Below, piece by piece: positions 35,405 through 49,000 of a stretch of DNA of 64,000 nucleotides. Source of the stretch: Trichinella spiralis (lineage: Eukaryota; Nematoda; Enoplea; Trichinellida; Trichinellidae); NCBI GenBank assembly GCA_000181795.3, contig CM012955.1, forward strand, positions 1,861,297-1,925,296, read 5' to 3'. Made by a program: the position numbers and the translations under genes. The notes under the pieces are model-generated. The model saw only the letters and a list, made by a program, of their open reading frames with translations. It had not been told where the DNA came from and made no database searches. How positions within the stretch are numbered: position 1 is the first letter of the stretch; every line of letters starts with the position of its first letter.

Positions 35405-36104
35405 AAGCCATCTAATAATTGTTGTTTGTTTGTCTGCATCATGTTCTACATGCATGTGTGTATGTGTCTTTGTATGTGTTGCTATCATAATCAGAAAAGA
35501 AAAATAAATGCGTGTGAATTTAAATATATTTTATTTGCAATGCTTTTTCATAGTAAAATAAAAATATTATTTGGCATAAGTTTTAGTGATATTTTTTTAA
35601 ATTTAATATATGCGATACGCTTGACAATTCACAGGTATCATGCGACGTTAATATTTTGAGTTTTTCTAAATTGCAGATAAGAATGCATGTCCGCAATTCA
35701 GTTTATTTTCTTTTATCATACTGCAAACAACAACAGCTAATGCACAATGTGTGTTGACAATGAAAACAAACGACCAAATGAACGTATGCTGTAAGGATCG
35801 TCGTAAACACGTGGAAGAAAATAAGTAAATTAAAATATACACGTACATATACCAAGATTTATATATATATATACAGTATACAATAAAAATGAATGAAGAA
35901 TTTGGTTTGCTTATATAAATTTAGTATAAAATTATATCACAAAAAAATAATTTATGCCATTCGTTCAATAATTCTAGTATATTCAACTTTTCTTCCATAT
36001 TTACACCATATAGCAATATTCTGTGGTAAAGAAATTCAACATCTGGCGTGATGATAAACGACATGCACTTCACTTCATCGGAGAATTACTCCAGATTATG
36101 TGAC

Positions 36105-36148
36105 ATTGCTACGGTGCTATCTGCATTTCTGGAAAGCACCGTAGAAAT
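36105..36148. other. Perfect 10-bp-stem hairpin
   Basis: CTACGGTGCT (36109-36118) pairs exactly with AGCACCGTAG (36135-36144) around a 16-base loop. After one mismatch the pairing continues with ATT/AAT. It is GC-rich compared with its surroundings. No transcript or family is recognised. Confidence 0.5.
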
Positions 36149-37624
36149 GCGTTTCTCTCGTCAAAACGGCTACTTATATACAGAATTTGCTTAGCCATCG
36201 TTTCGGAAACAACCAATAAGAGCACAATTTGGAGGGGATAGTGAAAATTTTTTGTCCAGTAAGAATCGAGTACTGCCATATCATCTTTGACTAATCAAAT
36301 TCAACCTCTTCATTTGCTTGGCCAATGGCAAACTGTGTAATAAATATTTTTTTCTTCAAATTCATCGCCAACTGATGATTAATTTCATTTGAAAATGTTG
36401 CTATGTTTGGAAGATGTTAAAAATGATTCAAATTGTATCAATTTGATTTGTGCCAAACGGCAATCTAACCTGCCAAGCAATCTGAATGCTGTTTTCAATT
36501 GGCACAATAAAAATAGCTTTTCGCCAGTTTTGAAAATCATCTCCAACCAAGCTGTTCGATTTTACTGATTTCCGTTAACTTATGCTATGTGATTCAATCG
36601 ACAACTGTTCACATCGACTTAACAAGAAAACTATAACAATCACATCCAATCAACAATGACAATTTTATAATAATAAAAAATTATTATTTTTATTTCATCG
36701 CACACATTATATTTAAATGAATGCTGAATCATAAATTGAACAAAAAATTGAAATACACGATCAAAAATAGTTTACATATTCCATGTTTGAACTGCTGTGT
36801 TTGTACAGTTGAATCAGTTTTGATTTGTGAGCTCAAATGTGAAATTCAACGAGAAAAGTCTCTTTGAAAAGGACGAACAAACTAAGCAACAAGTTGAAAA
36901 TATGCAATTTTGAAGTTTGCTTTTTTTTCCAAAAAAAAGAAAAATATTTTTCAACTGAACGATTATTTCTCATCAATTGGCAACAGTTGATATTGGCCGA
37001 TTGATTTTCAACATTGAAACTATTCTCAATGCAAAGCAAGTGAAAAAACTTTTTTTATTCAATTATTCAACAGTCGTCTGTTGTAAGCGATGCAATGAAA
37101 GTTGTTTTCAATTCAATCAATTTCTACCTGTTCGAAAATTTACAATGAAAACACGTTCTGAATCAAATTGTTAAAGACAAAGTTTGATTTGTGAAAATGT
37201 GCACCTTTCTTCCACTGTCGTCATTTGGCAATTTCGTAAAATTTTTATAAAATTTTAAAATCAAAAGAAAAACACTCAACAAATGAAAATAATTTTTGCT
37301 TTTATTCTTCACACAAGTGTTCACGTATCAGAATTGTAAATAAAACAAAAAACTGCTTCAATTTCTAAATTTTTTTTCTATTCCATAAAAACAGTCATCT
37401 AAAATAAGATAAAATATGTGTAGAAATAAATAAAAATTGAAATTTCATAGTTGAAAATGATTTAGTGGAAAAATAATTTTTGTAAATTTTTACAAAAATG
37501 ATATTTGTAATTTTGTACTTAATTTTCATTTATCACTGAATTCCGTACTGCACGGTACGTACTGTACGGCTGACGGCAAATATCAACCCGTCGATCTGAA
37601 TTTCACTTCGCCGCTGTTTCCCAG

Positions 37625-37638
37625 TGCTATTTATAGCA
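37625..37638. promoter_or_regulatory. TATA-containing inverted repeat upstream of M6 gene
   Basis: TGCTATTTATAGCA is a perfect inverted repeat with a two-base centre and includes TATTTATA. It lies about 340 bases before the ATG of the M6 gene. A core-promoter role is inference. Confidence 0.3.
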
Positions 37639-37980
37639 GTGTTGAGTGAAGTGCTGCTGGTGAATATTTTTATTTTTATTTTTGTAACATCTGCCTGGTC
37701 GGCAAAGTGGTGTTGTCCGTGTTACCATGGAGCGGAAGGATCGATAGAACGTTTGTGTAAATAGGTAGTGGTGATTTATTTGTTCGTTTGCGTTGTTTCA
37801 ATGCTCTTTGTTCACTTTGCTAGCGGGTGAGTCACGCTTTGCTAGCAGGTTTCAAATTTACGTGACAGTCAGTTGTTTCAGAAATGTTCGTCTGCTTTTG
37901 ATTCCAGAAATAGGATTGTTTTACAATTGTTGTTTTTAATGTTTAGAGAAACGGAAAAAAATTCGAAAAACAACAGCAAT

Positions 37981-38812
37981 ATGGAAATGATTGCCCCCGT
38001 CGGCCGTCCTAGTAGTATTGGTCGTGTACCATTTGCATCTTTGATCGCGTTGAGCATCACGTGGATTGGCGTGGCAGTGTTTGCCGCCATGAATTTCCAA
38101 GCCGTCAACGCTAGCCTGCAGCAGTTGAGAAGCGTTTTCAACGTGAGGCTTTTTTTGTTTGTCAATTCTAATGCATCATTTTCAAAAAATGGCTGGCTAA
38201 TTTTTCTTCCAGGCTGAAATTTATTGGTTGAACAAAGTTCAACTGTCGTTTATCGTCTCGGCAGTGATAATGTTTGTTTTCGCTGGCTTGTTGACTGTGA
38301 TCGGCGCTTTGGCGACCGGCTCCACAAGAGACCGAGTCTACTACGGCTGGAAAGCTAGGCTGGGCGGAAGAATTTCCACGGCTCTGTTTTTGACCTTAAC
38401 CTATTTGGTGCACATTTTCTGGTTGGCAATTTTCACTGTTGTCGTTTCGCTTTGTTTTGTCAACTGCATTTTGAAACGCCTCTGCGCTACCGTACCCGCA
38501 TATACGGTCGACGACTGTCTGGATTTGAATTTGTTCAGCGTGTTCTTCGGTGATTTGAAATCGACTGACAATTGGAAATTATGCGGCGCCGCGTTGCAAC
38601 AATTTTGCGTTCTCACCGAAAGTGCCAACAATTATTACATTGTCAGTTATTTTGCCTCGTTGGCGGTGCTGCTTGGCCTTGTTCATTTTATGATCTGCTT
38701 GTCGGCCAATTACGCCCACATCAAGGACGGATTCAAATATTCCGAACTGAAGGAGATACAACTTATTGAAGAAACTGAACTGAAACGCTACCCCCAAAGA
38801 CGCTTCAACTGA
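37981..38812 (+). CDS. nmgp-1: M6/proteolipid-family four-pass membrane protein
   Basis: Member of the PLP/DM20/M6 family, plasma-membrane tetraspans of neurons and other cells. Two exons, 37981-38142 and 38213-38812, join in phase 0 to give 253 residues. The start follows an acceptor-like TTTTTAATGTTTAG, which suggests spliced-leader addition and removes the ATG at 37939. Family hallmarks: RVPFASLIALSITWIGVAVF (TM1), AEIYWLNKVQ, a second membrane segment ending ALATGSTRDRVYYGW, and KARLGGRISTALFLTLTYLV (TM3). A large loop with Cys residues (LCATVPAYTVDDC, KLCGAALQQFC) follows, then TM4 (YFASLAVLLGLVHFMICLSA). The C-tail is short and charged. The symbol is by analogy with the C. elegans family member. 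AATAAA is at 39042. Confidence 0.88.
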
Positions 38813-39007
38813 ATTCATCTGTCCTTTTCTTTTTTTTTCTGCTGTTGTTTCCCGTGTTTTTTGTTTTTCCAAGTTTGCAGGCAATTTTTACTTCATTCAT
38901 CATCCACAGCATGCAGTTTGTTTGTTTGATTGATTTTCATTGTTCGTTTCACCATTGTTCCGTATGACCGTTTTCAAAAATATCCTTCTTTTCTGTTGTT
39001 ATATATC

Positions 39008-39008
39008 T

Positions 39009-39039
<31 letters not shown>
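39008..39039. repeat. ATTT tandem repeat in the 3' region of the M6 gene
   Basis: Eight uninterrupted copies of a four-base unit, ending just before the AATAAA polyadenylation signal. Confidence 0.9.
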
Positions 39040-39041
39040 CT

Positions 39042-39047
39042 AATAAA
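39042..39047 (+). terminator. Polyadenylation signal of the M6 gene
   Basis: AATAAA is 230 bases after the stop codon, followed by a T-rich stretch. Confidence 0.65.
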
Positions 39048-39567
39048 AGTTCTGTTTCTGAAAACTCGACAGAAACATCATTGAATTTCACCACCCTTTG
39101 AAGGTGAATTTCTACTTTTGAAAAGCTCGCATTCTGTAAAAATTGTAAAAGTCTTTCTGCTATATCTGAACATTGTCCGACGGTTCAATTAACAGAACAG
39201 TTGGTTTTACAGCTACGAAATTACACGGTGAGTTATTTTTCAACATTTACAATTTGCAAACACCTTACAGTAATTCACAGTATTACAGTAATGAAAAATG
39301 CTAATCAAGATTAAATAAAACTTCAGTGAGGCAAATAACAGAGTTTGTAAATGATTTTTATTATCGGTTGCCGTATTTTTGCAGTATACTTTAGAAAACG
39401 GTACATTTGCAAACATTACAGTATCTGTACTTGATAATATATAATGGTGTAAAAATTTGCATATTTGCAAATGAGAAGGCAAATTTTCAGCCCGAAATGT
39501 GCTTTGCGTGTCAAATGCGCCATTTAGTATAACAATGATCATCACCTCTGATACGGCATTTTTACTT

Positions 39568-42500
39568 TTAGTTCTTCAGAAACATCGCCACTCCTCGAAC
39601 CAACCACTTCTGTGCATCACCTTTACATGGTAAGTCGATAGATGAAATTAAATGTGATCGACTTGAATCGTGATACAAAGGAATTTTCACTGATTCTGTT
39701 CTTTGCACATTTTTGTCCTAATATTGAAGTAAAATTTCACGTAAAATTTATATAAATTTAGCATTTGTTTGATTGCTTACATTTCTTGTCCACAAAACAT
39801 TAGCTGGTGGTAGAATTAGTATTGGGGAAGCATTTGCGGTCGCGTCTGTTAAATATTTCCCATCAAATTGCGCGCCTTCGATGCACAGGCCCGTTATTGT
39901 GCAAAGCGATGACGATGAACTAATTTCATTCCAACTGAATTGCATTGCATAAGACGTTATGCTTGAATTTTGAAATCTAAATAGGAAACGTTTACTTTTG
40001 TTCACACCAACTGAGCAATAATTTTGGTATTTATTACCTTGCAGTCTGCTGGCGTAGAGCATTGAAAAATGTCTCCGGTCGGAAAAACATTGAAATATCA
40101 ACAACTCCATTAGTTAATGTGCCACTATTTAATTGTTGAATCCATTGCTGCAATGCTTTAGCCTTGGTGATCAAGCGGGACAAAAACTCAGTTGCTTGTT
40201 TTGGGCCCGTTGGCCATCTGTACAACCATTCATTCGGAATCTGCAATGAATGACTTGATTATTTTCAAATTTATGCAGTTTAAACATTATACCTCATTTT
40301 TTGCCAGTAATGTGCTTAAAAGTTGTGTGTTTAAATTATGTGAATTAAAATTAAGAGTAGATTTGTGCAACATGCTTAATTCTGCATGAACAAGTTGAAC
40401 TAAGCTAATGGCAGCGTTATATTCTGAAACAGCAAACGTTTCTACCGGCGTACGATTGTTTTTCTTCAAATTTGAAAGCAACAGTCTTGCGTTTATGAGA
40501 TTTACACCCTGAAAATTATTATTGAAAAAAATATGTTTATAAGTGCTTTATAATTCTACTTGGTTGAGTCTCTTCCACAAATTTAAAATTGGTTTCAATA
40601 TTGCCACCAGTGATAGAGTGTGCAATTTTGTTTTGTCCGTGTCAAAATGAGCTAATTTTTGTAGCTTTAGCAAATTCCGTCGACTTTCTGTCTGCTCCCA
40701 TGATCGATTAATGTTAGACGGTAGTCCGAACACATCGGGTGAGTCATAGTCAGGGAGGTGAGAAATAACGGATGCATATTCCTTTGAATTGTTCGTTCAG
40801 TTTATTGTTTACGATAAAAAATTAAAGACTCACTTCGTATGACGTGGAAGTAGGAAGTACGCATTGCCCAGCAGCAATGGCTACCCTGTTATCTTCTGCT
40901 ATTACTTTGTTAAAATATTGTTTAAGATAAGCTCGTAAAGTTTGCATATCAAATTCGTTCTCAATTCGTCCACCGTAGACAACATTTTCAAACATACCTT
41001 GAAATATTTCCCATATATCTGAAACAGATCATATCATTAAATTCAAAATTTAATAATAAGGAATTTTTCACCATTAGGCTTTTTATGAAACCATTTTTTA
41101 ATTAAATGCAAGCAAGCTTTATAGTCTGCGTAGTTAAATTCATAAAACTTGCACCAGCCCTGAATTGATGAAGTTGATTAGAAATTCGAAATGTGAAAAA
41201 TCATTCATACTTGGGGTATGTAACATCTCCTTTCCTGACAAACGGCGTGGAACCAAGATAGTAAAAATATGCTTCTTGATTCAGCTAATGAACATTGAAG
41301 TAGTTCAGACTTGTCCAAAGAGGACCAAGTTTGCAACATATTTTGCTTTAAGCCAGCTGGTGCCTTAGTTAAAAGTGCAAGTTGCTGATGATAAATTTAA
41401 CAAATACAATAAACTGATCAAATCTTTTACTTCGTAAGCTACTTTCAAACTTCTTTCCAATAAAATTGGAGAAAATTCTTGGTGTGGTTCCGTAGTTAAC
41501 CAAAGTCGAAAACTTTCTTTGGGATTCAGTTGCTTGAACTCCTGAAAATGCATTTACATTTTTCATTTTGACATTTTAACTCGTAAGACTAGTTAATCAC
41601 ATTTTCTAAATTCTGAAGCCACGAAACGGACAAATGCAAATTTTTGATACAAAGCCAATGACCATCAGATGCACACTGTCGAAGCAAGCGTAACGCCAGT
41701 TCGCATTGATTTTGTCCAGTCGCCACCTGTTTCAATTTAGGCTTTTAATTAAAAAAAGAAATTAATAATTTTAAACATTTTTCTGACTTGATAAAATTGT
41801 TCACTCCCAATTGTACATTTAGCCAAGTCTGCAATTTCCATCGATGGGTCAGAACCATAATCTGTGACAAATAAAACTGGTTCATTGCAAGATGTTTTCG
41901 TCAAATAAAATTTCTTCAAGTCCAATGGCTCAGGTCTCCATTCTTTGAAACCTAAACGTTTCATGTGCCAACAACTTTTCTGAATATTAAAAGTTAAATA
42001 TGAAATATTTAAAATTCATGTCTGATCTCTTTTCTTGTTTTCTTTATCTTTTTTTATCCACAATATTATCGGTGTAAACTTTGTTATGAGTTTCCCTCTC
42101 GCAGTGAACATTTGCAGTTAATTGCATAAGAATGATTATTATTTAGGCTGCTTGTACAGAGAAAAGTGGGTTATGAAATAATATCGTGTGTGATAAAATG
42201 CAATTAACAAAAAGGCATACCTAAAATTTTTTCTACAAAGCGTATCATTGCAGTGTGAAGGCAATCAGGTCGTAGCGCTTGTACAACTAAAAGCTGTTGA
42301 AATGGAGTTAAAGAGTTCAAAACAAAAGAAGGCAAAATTTCTTTTTGAGCGTCGCCTCCAAATCCATCCTTCCATTTAATTCTGTTTTCCAGATTTAGTT
42401 TAGCAACCAGTTCAGGAAACATGATCTTCAGTATATATGAAATATTTCTTAGCAAGTACGATATTGAAGGTGAAGATAATTTTAGTTACCTTTAATTCCC

Positions 42501-43027
42501 TTAAACGACTTTTGCAATTCTCTTCTATCCAATCAGGAACTTCTTCGAATCCAGGATGCTCTTCTGGAATTTCTGTAGCATCGCCAATAAAAAATTCCCA
42601 TTCCTAAATTGTAAAGTTATCCTCTGTCGAAAAATATCTTTTTATAAGCAATAACATTTTTATCAAATTGATTGGGAAAAACGGATCGAATTATTTGCAA
42701 TACAAAAATAAGTTGATCTCGTTTGCGTAAAGATAATCCAATTGACTGGATAGTGGTTAAAAGCAAAGTGCTGATCAGTCGTTTCATTTCCAAGCTGTCC
42801 AACGTTCCAGACTGAAATTGAAATTTTTCATAAGAATGATTTATTACAGATATGCAATATACCTTATTTATTTTCAACACATTGCAATACAGATTTGTGA
42901 AAAAGGCCAAACTAAATCGGTACATGTTGCAAATTTTATGCAAATCACATATGACAAAATAAAGGGAACAAGCAACTTGAACGAGTGGCATGAATTGTTC
43001 ACGCTCCTAAAAATAAGTTTCACTTAG
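39568..43027 (-). other. che-3: AAA6 and C-terminal domain of dynein-2
   Basis: Blocks include [50 protein letters not shown]-like sequence near 41650, [40 protein letters not shown] (spliced), [10 protein letters not shown]-like sequence near 40970, [45 protein letters not shown] and [16 protein letters not shown]. All fit the DYNC2H1 C-terminal third. Confidence 0.88.
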
Positions 43028-46000
43028 CATATGGCGAAAAATGTTTTAGACGATTAATTTATGACAAATACTTTGTCAATTTCAAGTCGTAAATTTTGTG
43101 ATTCTTTCAAAGCCGCATTAATTCCATCACTGCTTTCCTTGGCTTCATTGAGAGTTGCTAGTAAATCACTGTTTGTGAGAATGGTTCCTTCAAGATGTGC
43201 CAATTTCTGCAAAACAAAATGATTTGCTTGTTTAAATATACTTTAATTATTTCAAAAGTTATGAATTAAAAATTTCAATACAAATGCTTTAAATTTAAAA
43301 AATACCTCTAAAATTAATTCTTCCATATTCTGCAGTTTTAGTTTCAGCTCTTCTTGCTAAAATGTAAATAAATGACTCATTAGAATAGAATTTTTAATTT
43401 TCATGTATTACATTTTTCAACAGCTGACGTCTTTGTGCTTCACGTTCAGAGTTTGTTTCTTTAATTGTTAAAGCAAGCAGTTGTGATCTTAATCCAGGTT
43501 GAGTTGTAATAAAATTAATTTTTGTCACTAGTGAATCTGCATAAGACGGAATGCAAAAATCTGAATCTCCAGTTGCCCTATTGAAAAACGTGCAGTGTAA
43601 GATTCATCAACTGTTTCAGATAAAGAGCAAAACTAACAGATAAACTTTGAATTCATCGTGACAGTCTATTATTTTTTCACCAAACTGTAACTGCATTTTT
43701 GTTTCTGAAAAGTATAAGCTATAAGCATGGCGAAAAATAAAAAGGGCTAACAAAATACCATGACCAAGCAGTGAACGATTAAGCAAGGTGTAAATTATTG
43801 GATCAATCATTTCGACATCACAGAGTACAAGAATTTTTCCAAATCTTGCCGCTAGTTCAATGCGTGTAAAAACACTTGAATCCTGAAAGTACGGATTTCG
43901 TTGTAGTTGTAAGCATTTTCTCAAGTGTTCAGGAGTGATATACATTTATGCTTATGATTTCCACTTTTTTACTTCCACCATAATGAACTAATAGCCAGTC
44001 AAGAAGACGCTGAGAAGGATCAATAATCAATGAGCACTGATTGCACTAAAAATATGCCATGAAACGCTGCAAAAATTTTCTGCAGAAATGAAAAGTAAAT
44101 TACATATATAATTGACAAAGCGTTTTGTATTGCAACCGCTTCATCTGGTAGTCCTTCCAGTTTCCACTGAAGCAGTTCTTTTTCAGTGGATAAAAACCTA
44201 AATAGCATTGTAGAAAAATAGCGTTCATGTATCAACTTATGTGATATATGATTTGTGGTGTACTCTTCAACATTGAAGCTTTTAACGTCCACACAATTCA
44301 TCAATTCTTGCAAGGCTCTTTCTCTAATCTCCTCAGATTCTGATGATAAAAAGGTAATGAAAGCTGCTGCCAAAAGTGACAAATATGGAAGCTTATCTAA
44401 ATCACTTTCCATCTCTTGCATCTAAAAATATCCATCCGCTAATTCATCAGTGATAAAATTAAGATCTCCAGATATTACTTGAAGTTTCCATCTTTCGTAT
44501 TCTGAACCAAGTTTAGAAATCAACTGTTCAGCTCGATCTAAACATTCACTGGCATTATCGAGATCAAACTTAATTTGAGTTGCTTCTTTTGTAAGCGTTT
44601 CAAAGCGCTCTCGCAGTTGTGCAACACGTTGATCAGAGGTTTTCAATCCAACACAAATTTTTTCCATCTGTCGCTCCACTCGAGTGAGATTTCTACAATA
44701 TTGAACACTTAACATTGAACAACTAAAATTCCTTTTATGAATGTAAACACTTTTGCAATTTGTATTTTTGCTGTTCGAGTGGTTTGATTTTTGCCAAAAT
44801 TTCAGCATATTTCAAATTAGCGGTCACCCACGAAGCTAGTGGAGCTGCAGCTATTGATGCTCTCTTTGCTGTCTGTTAAAATTATTTTAAAATTTCAAAG
44901 CTGCCTTAATGCAGAAAAGCGTATTGATACTTTTGGGTCAAAAGAAGCAGACTTTCGAGCTACTAATTCTTTAACTCTTTCCACAGTTTGAGGGGAAACT
45001 TTTCTAGCGTCAAAATTGATTATTTCTTCTTTAACGCCACTTTTTGACAAAAAGCTATAAGCAATAATATGATAATTTTTATTTACTTTGTTTGATTGTT
45101 TTGCGAATAAGAAAATGCTTACTTTCTCATACTTGCCCAAGAACAGTCAAATATTCCCATGAATAGTAAAACTGCTTCCAGAATGTCACGAATTGTTTCA
45201 GGTGGAGCTCTCAAGCTTCGAATTTCTGACAATGATTCTGAGCGAATCATGCCAACATCTTCTTGAGCTTGCTTTATCAACGGCTCTATCTAAATTATGA
45301 AACATTAAAAAGAAGAGTTTGCTTTTTCTTTCAAATAGCACTTCTTACCTTGGACAACTGGGCATCAATAATTTTGCGTTGTTCTTCAACTTGTTCACTT
45401 TCTTTTTCACTTGCTTTCTTCATCATTTCCATGTTGGTTTTGTGTTCAGTAGCCTCCTGGAAGTGAAAAAGCTATTTAAATTGAAAAATTGATAAAAGAT
45501 ATATATTACCGCCATGCTCAACGTAATAGCTTGGAGCATATCGTCAGCTTCGCTTTGCTTTTCTTTCAGTAGTGCATTTTGCTCGCTAGCTTTAACTTTC
45601 ATTTCTGCTACCACTTTTTTTGCTTCACTTAATTTTGCCACTCCAGACTTTAAATGATATTTCATTTATATGAGGTTTTCTGTTCAATTGACATTTTTCA
45701 CATTACCTTCAACACAGATACCCTGGCTTGAATCAAACTTCTCTTATTTAATAGCAATTTGTTAAATTGGCCAACAAAAGCGATGAGCTTCTTTGGAGAT
45801 GGGTTAGAAAATCGTTCAAAAACTTCAACAAATCGATCACAAAATATTTCGTTATTTTCGAAAGGATTTGGTATATCAACTGAGCTACTTTCAGAAGTAA
45901 TCATCGCAAATGTTGAAGCAGAAATCTGAATCGCACACATATGCATGTATAAATCTTGCATGATGCAGCAAAAAGTAATTGTTCAATTACCTTTAGCAGG

Positions 46001-49000
46001 GAATCTTTAGACCAACTATGTATTGACAGGACAGTGCATTTTTTAAATAGTACACCGTAATGTTTCCTGTAAGTGGCTAATTTCAGTTCGTTTGAATCAA
46101 TGATCAATACAATACGAAGATTTTGCTTCACTCCTAAAATGAAAAGTTTAGCAGCACATCAAGCAACAAAACCAAAAATGAAAGTATTTCTCACTTTCTG
46201 AAAAATAAGAATGCATGTTTCCATGATATGAATCTTGTGCAGCTTGTTGACGCAGTTGAGCTAATAATGGCTCTAATTCCTCTGATTTAAAAATACCTGG
46301 AACTTCACCTGAAAGCAATATGGAGCAAACTGGATCCAAAAAACGATCCTCAATCAATTGGTAATCTTCTATTAAAAGAATGACCATGCCATTTTTCAGC
46401 GCCGCAGTTTGCAGTGCCTGCTTCAAATCATTCATGTACTGTTTCCAACCGTAATGCGGGGTAATATGCAAATGAATTAGCTCAATGTTATGCAAATATG
46501 CTGTAAGTGCTAGTGCAGATCGTCTTCCAACACCGGCTGGTGCTATCATTACAAGTGAAGAACGAGAAATGGATGTTATTGCGCGTTCAATCTGCGTGAC
46601 CAACAGCATGAGTTCTTTTGTAATTACCAAATTCAGTCGACTGAATTCACAATTATATCGTGCAGTTGCACTTTTTAACAGTGTGCAAAATTGCTCTTCT
46701 TCGACTTTAATTAGTTTTGTACCAAGAAGGTTCTGAGAACGTAGCTTTAGCACGTCTGTCTCAGTTCCACAAGAGGAATACAGCTGAAAATCTGAAATGG
46801 AAATATACTTAATTACAAGTGAAAATATTGCAGACAATGTTTTCAAGAATGAATTACCCAATATATTTTCTTGTCCACTTATTGCTAGTAATTTAGGCCA
46901 ATGTTTCACCACCGATTCCCTGAGCAAATGATCAAATTGATTCTTTTCATTTTCAGTAGTTAAACGATCACGAAATATTCGAAAACCTTCATGCAGCCAT
47001 AAGTGAAAGAACTTTTTAATATCCCTAAAGTGATAAATACATTAATAATGTGAAAAACAATAAGATACTTTAGCAAATTACCAATCTCTCAAGTCGTAAC
47101 GAGGCAAGCTGGTAATCCAAGTTGTCAAGTCAGTCGGAGTGAAAAAGTATTCAACATTACTATCAAACTTGAACTGTTTTTGACACTAAAAATCCAACAG
47201 GTGCAACTTTCACTGATATAGTACATTTTTTTTGTCTGTTTTACCTGTTCATATATAGCAATCATGCATGTCGCTATTTGCGCAAGTAAGGATTTTCTGT
47301 CATTTTCTATAACTTTTAAATTCACTGGCAAAACTGAATTTAAATACGCAGTACAAATTGAGGATAATTCTTCTTTGCTTGGTGATCTGTTAAAAGAATT
47401 TGTTCAGTATGTACGCATTCATTTTCGACAACATTAAGCTGTGCTTGCCTTATGCTCATCACTGGCATGATAGACATAAACCGTTGGGGAAGATCGCTGT
47501 ATTTGGAATTTGTTGATACGTTTATACAAAACACTATTTGAACATTTGATATTGTAATCCATTCAAAAGTTTCGTCATAAAAGCCTCCAAGAGTGAACAC
47601 CTTAATAAAGAGCAGTTAATAAATAGTAAAAAAAAGCCATGACGTTTATGACTGTACTTGACGTAAAAAAGCTATTAGCGAGTTGCAACCCCACTGATCT
47701 CGTTTGCAGATGTCAATGTATTTAATTAAAAATACAAGTCGCTCACAGTCTTTAGGTCGAAATTCTCGACCTTTTGTTCCAGTGGACAAAGTGCAGCACT
47801 GTTTGAGTTTATCGAGAAAATTTTCAAGATTCGTTTCAGCAGTACAGTGCAAGGACACTAGGTGAGTAGAACAATTAGCTTGCAGACTTTCGTTCAGCAA
47901 CAGTCTAAAATATTATTATAAGCATAATGTTTTTAAAACATAATAATGACGATGTATTATTATAAAATTATTTCATAAGAATATTTTGGAAATATTTTGT
48001 GCAATACATGTAGTATATTGACTTGTATAACTTTGAAATGGCTTACTGCTTTCCACATTCATCTGGACCAAACATTATAAATGACTTGCACGAAGGTTTT
48101 GCCCAAAGCATATCAATGTAGCTCAAAGCAGCAAGTGCATCTGCTGTTTTTACCAACAGTGCTGTCCCAGAACATACTTCAACTTGATCAGAGTAATCAT
48201 CGAAGCTTACAAGTCTGTCGTAACCTTTTTCATAAACTACGTTCATTGGTTGCTTTGGATCAGGCAATTTTTCACCAGCCCAGTTAAACAACTTTTCAAA
48301 TTTATATGGAATTAATTATAACCGTACAATTGAATTACTCAAAACATACTTTGGTAGCGAATTCCGTTTGAGCATCATGGCGTAGATTTCTGGAAACCCC
48401 GTACAACAGTCGAACCAAAAATTCTTTTTTCCTTTTAACATTGTCCATAATAGCAAGAATATTTTTCACAGTACCTACTAAACTCAGTTCAGCTACGAAT
48501 TCATCCTTAAAAAAGCATATGTTTGTGTATTTTTAATTCTGGCATTTATTTGCAAACCTGTTGTAAAATCCATTCAAGAGCGCGATAGAAATACATGTTG
48601 AACCATTCAGATAAATTTTCTCTCACGTCAGTTTGTTGTTTTTCAATGAAATGCTTAACAATAGCTTTGATGTCAACTGATTCTTGGCTGGAATACAATT
48701 TGAAATACATTTTTGTATTGATATTCTTTTTCACAATGTTACTTAAAATATGCTTACCTCAAGTAAATAATGCCCATTCTAGATATAGTCGCGGGTGAGG
48801 CGTTGGTAAGATTATCGCATTCAAAAATAAAATTTACATTTTTCGTCAGTTGAATGCGTTCACCAGATGCCATCTAAATAAATATATGAATATATATATA
48901 TATAATTAACGCTATTTAAATCTGATTTGTCAATTAACCGTTAAAAGTTTGTTGTCATCAAAAACGGAATTCATGGATTCAATCCATTCTGGATCAATTT

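Larger units (their letters stand above)
35405..37980. other. Intergenic DNA between golgin and M6 gene
   Basis: About 2.6 kb without a supportable gene. It contains a hairpin at 36105-36148 and, before the M6 gene, a TATTTATA-containing inverted repeat (37625-37638) and two copies of CTTTGCTAGC(G/A)GGT near 37815-37850. Confidence 0.6.

Noticed and set aside
37873-37980. Upstream extension of the M6 protein
   Set aside because: The upstream frame lacks family similarity and contains an acceptor-like TTTTTAATGTTTAG that would remove the ATG at 37939.
39568-39645. Possible plus-strand exon between acceptor TTCTTCAG and donor ATG|GTAAGT
   Set aside because: The minus strand here encodes the last residues of dynein-2 (GDAQKW...AMFLKN, then stop) with strong family agreement.
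39768-39790. Apparent early end of dynein-2 after [16 protein letters not shown]
   Set aside because: AAT|GTAAGC is a good donor, and the next exon (39717-39568) restores the conserved C-terminal cap in phase 0. It is not a truncation.
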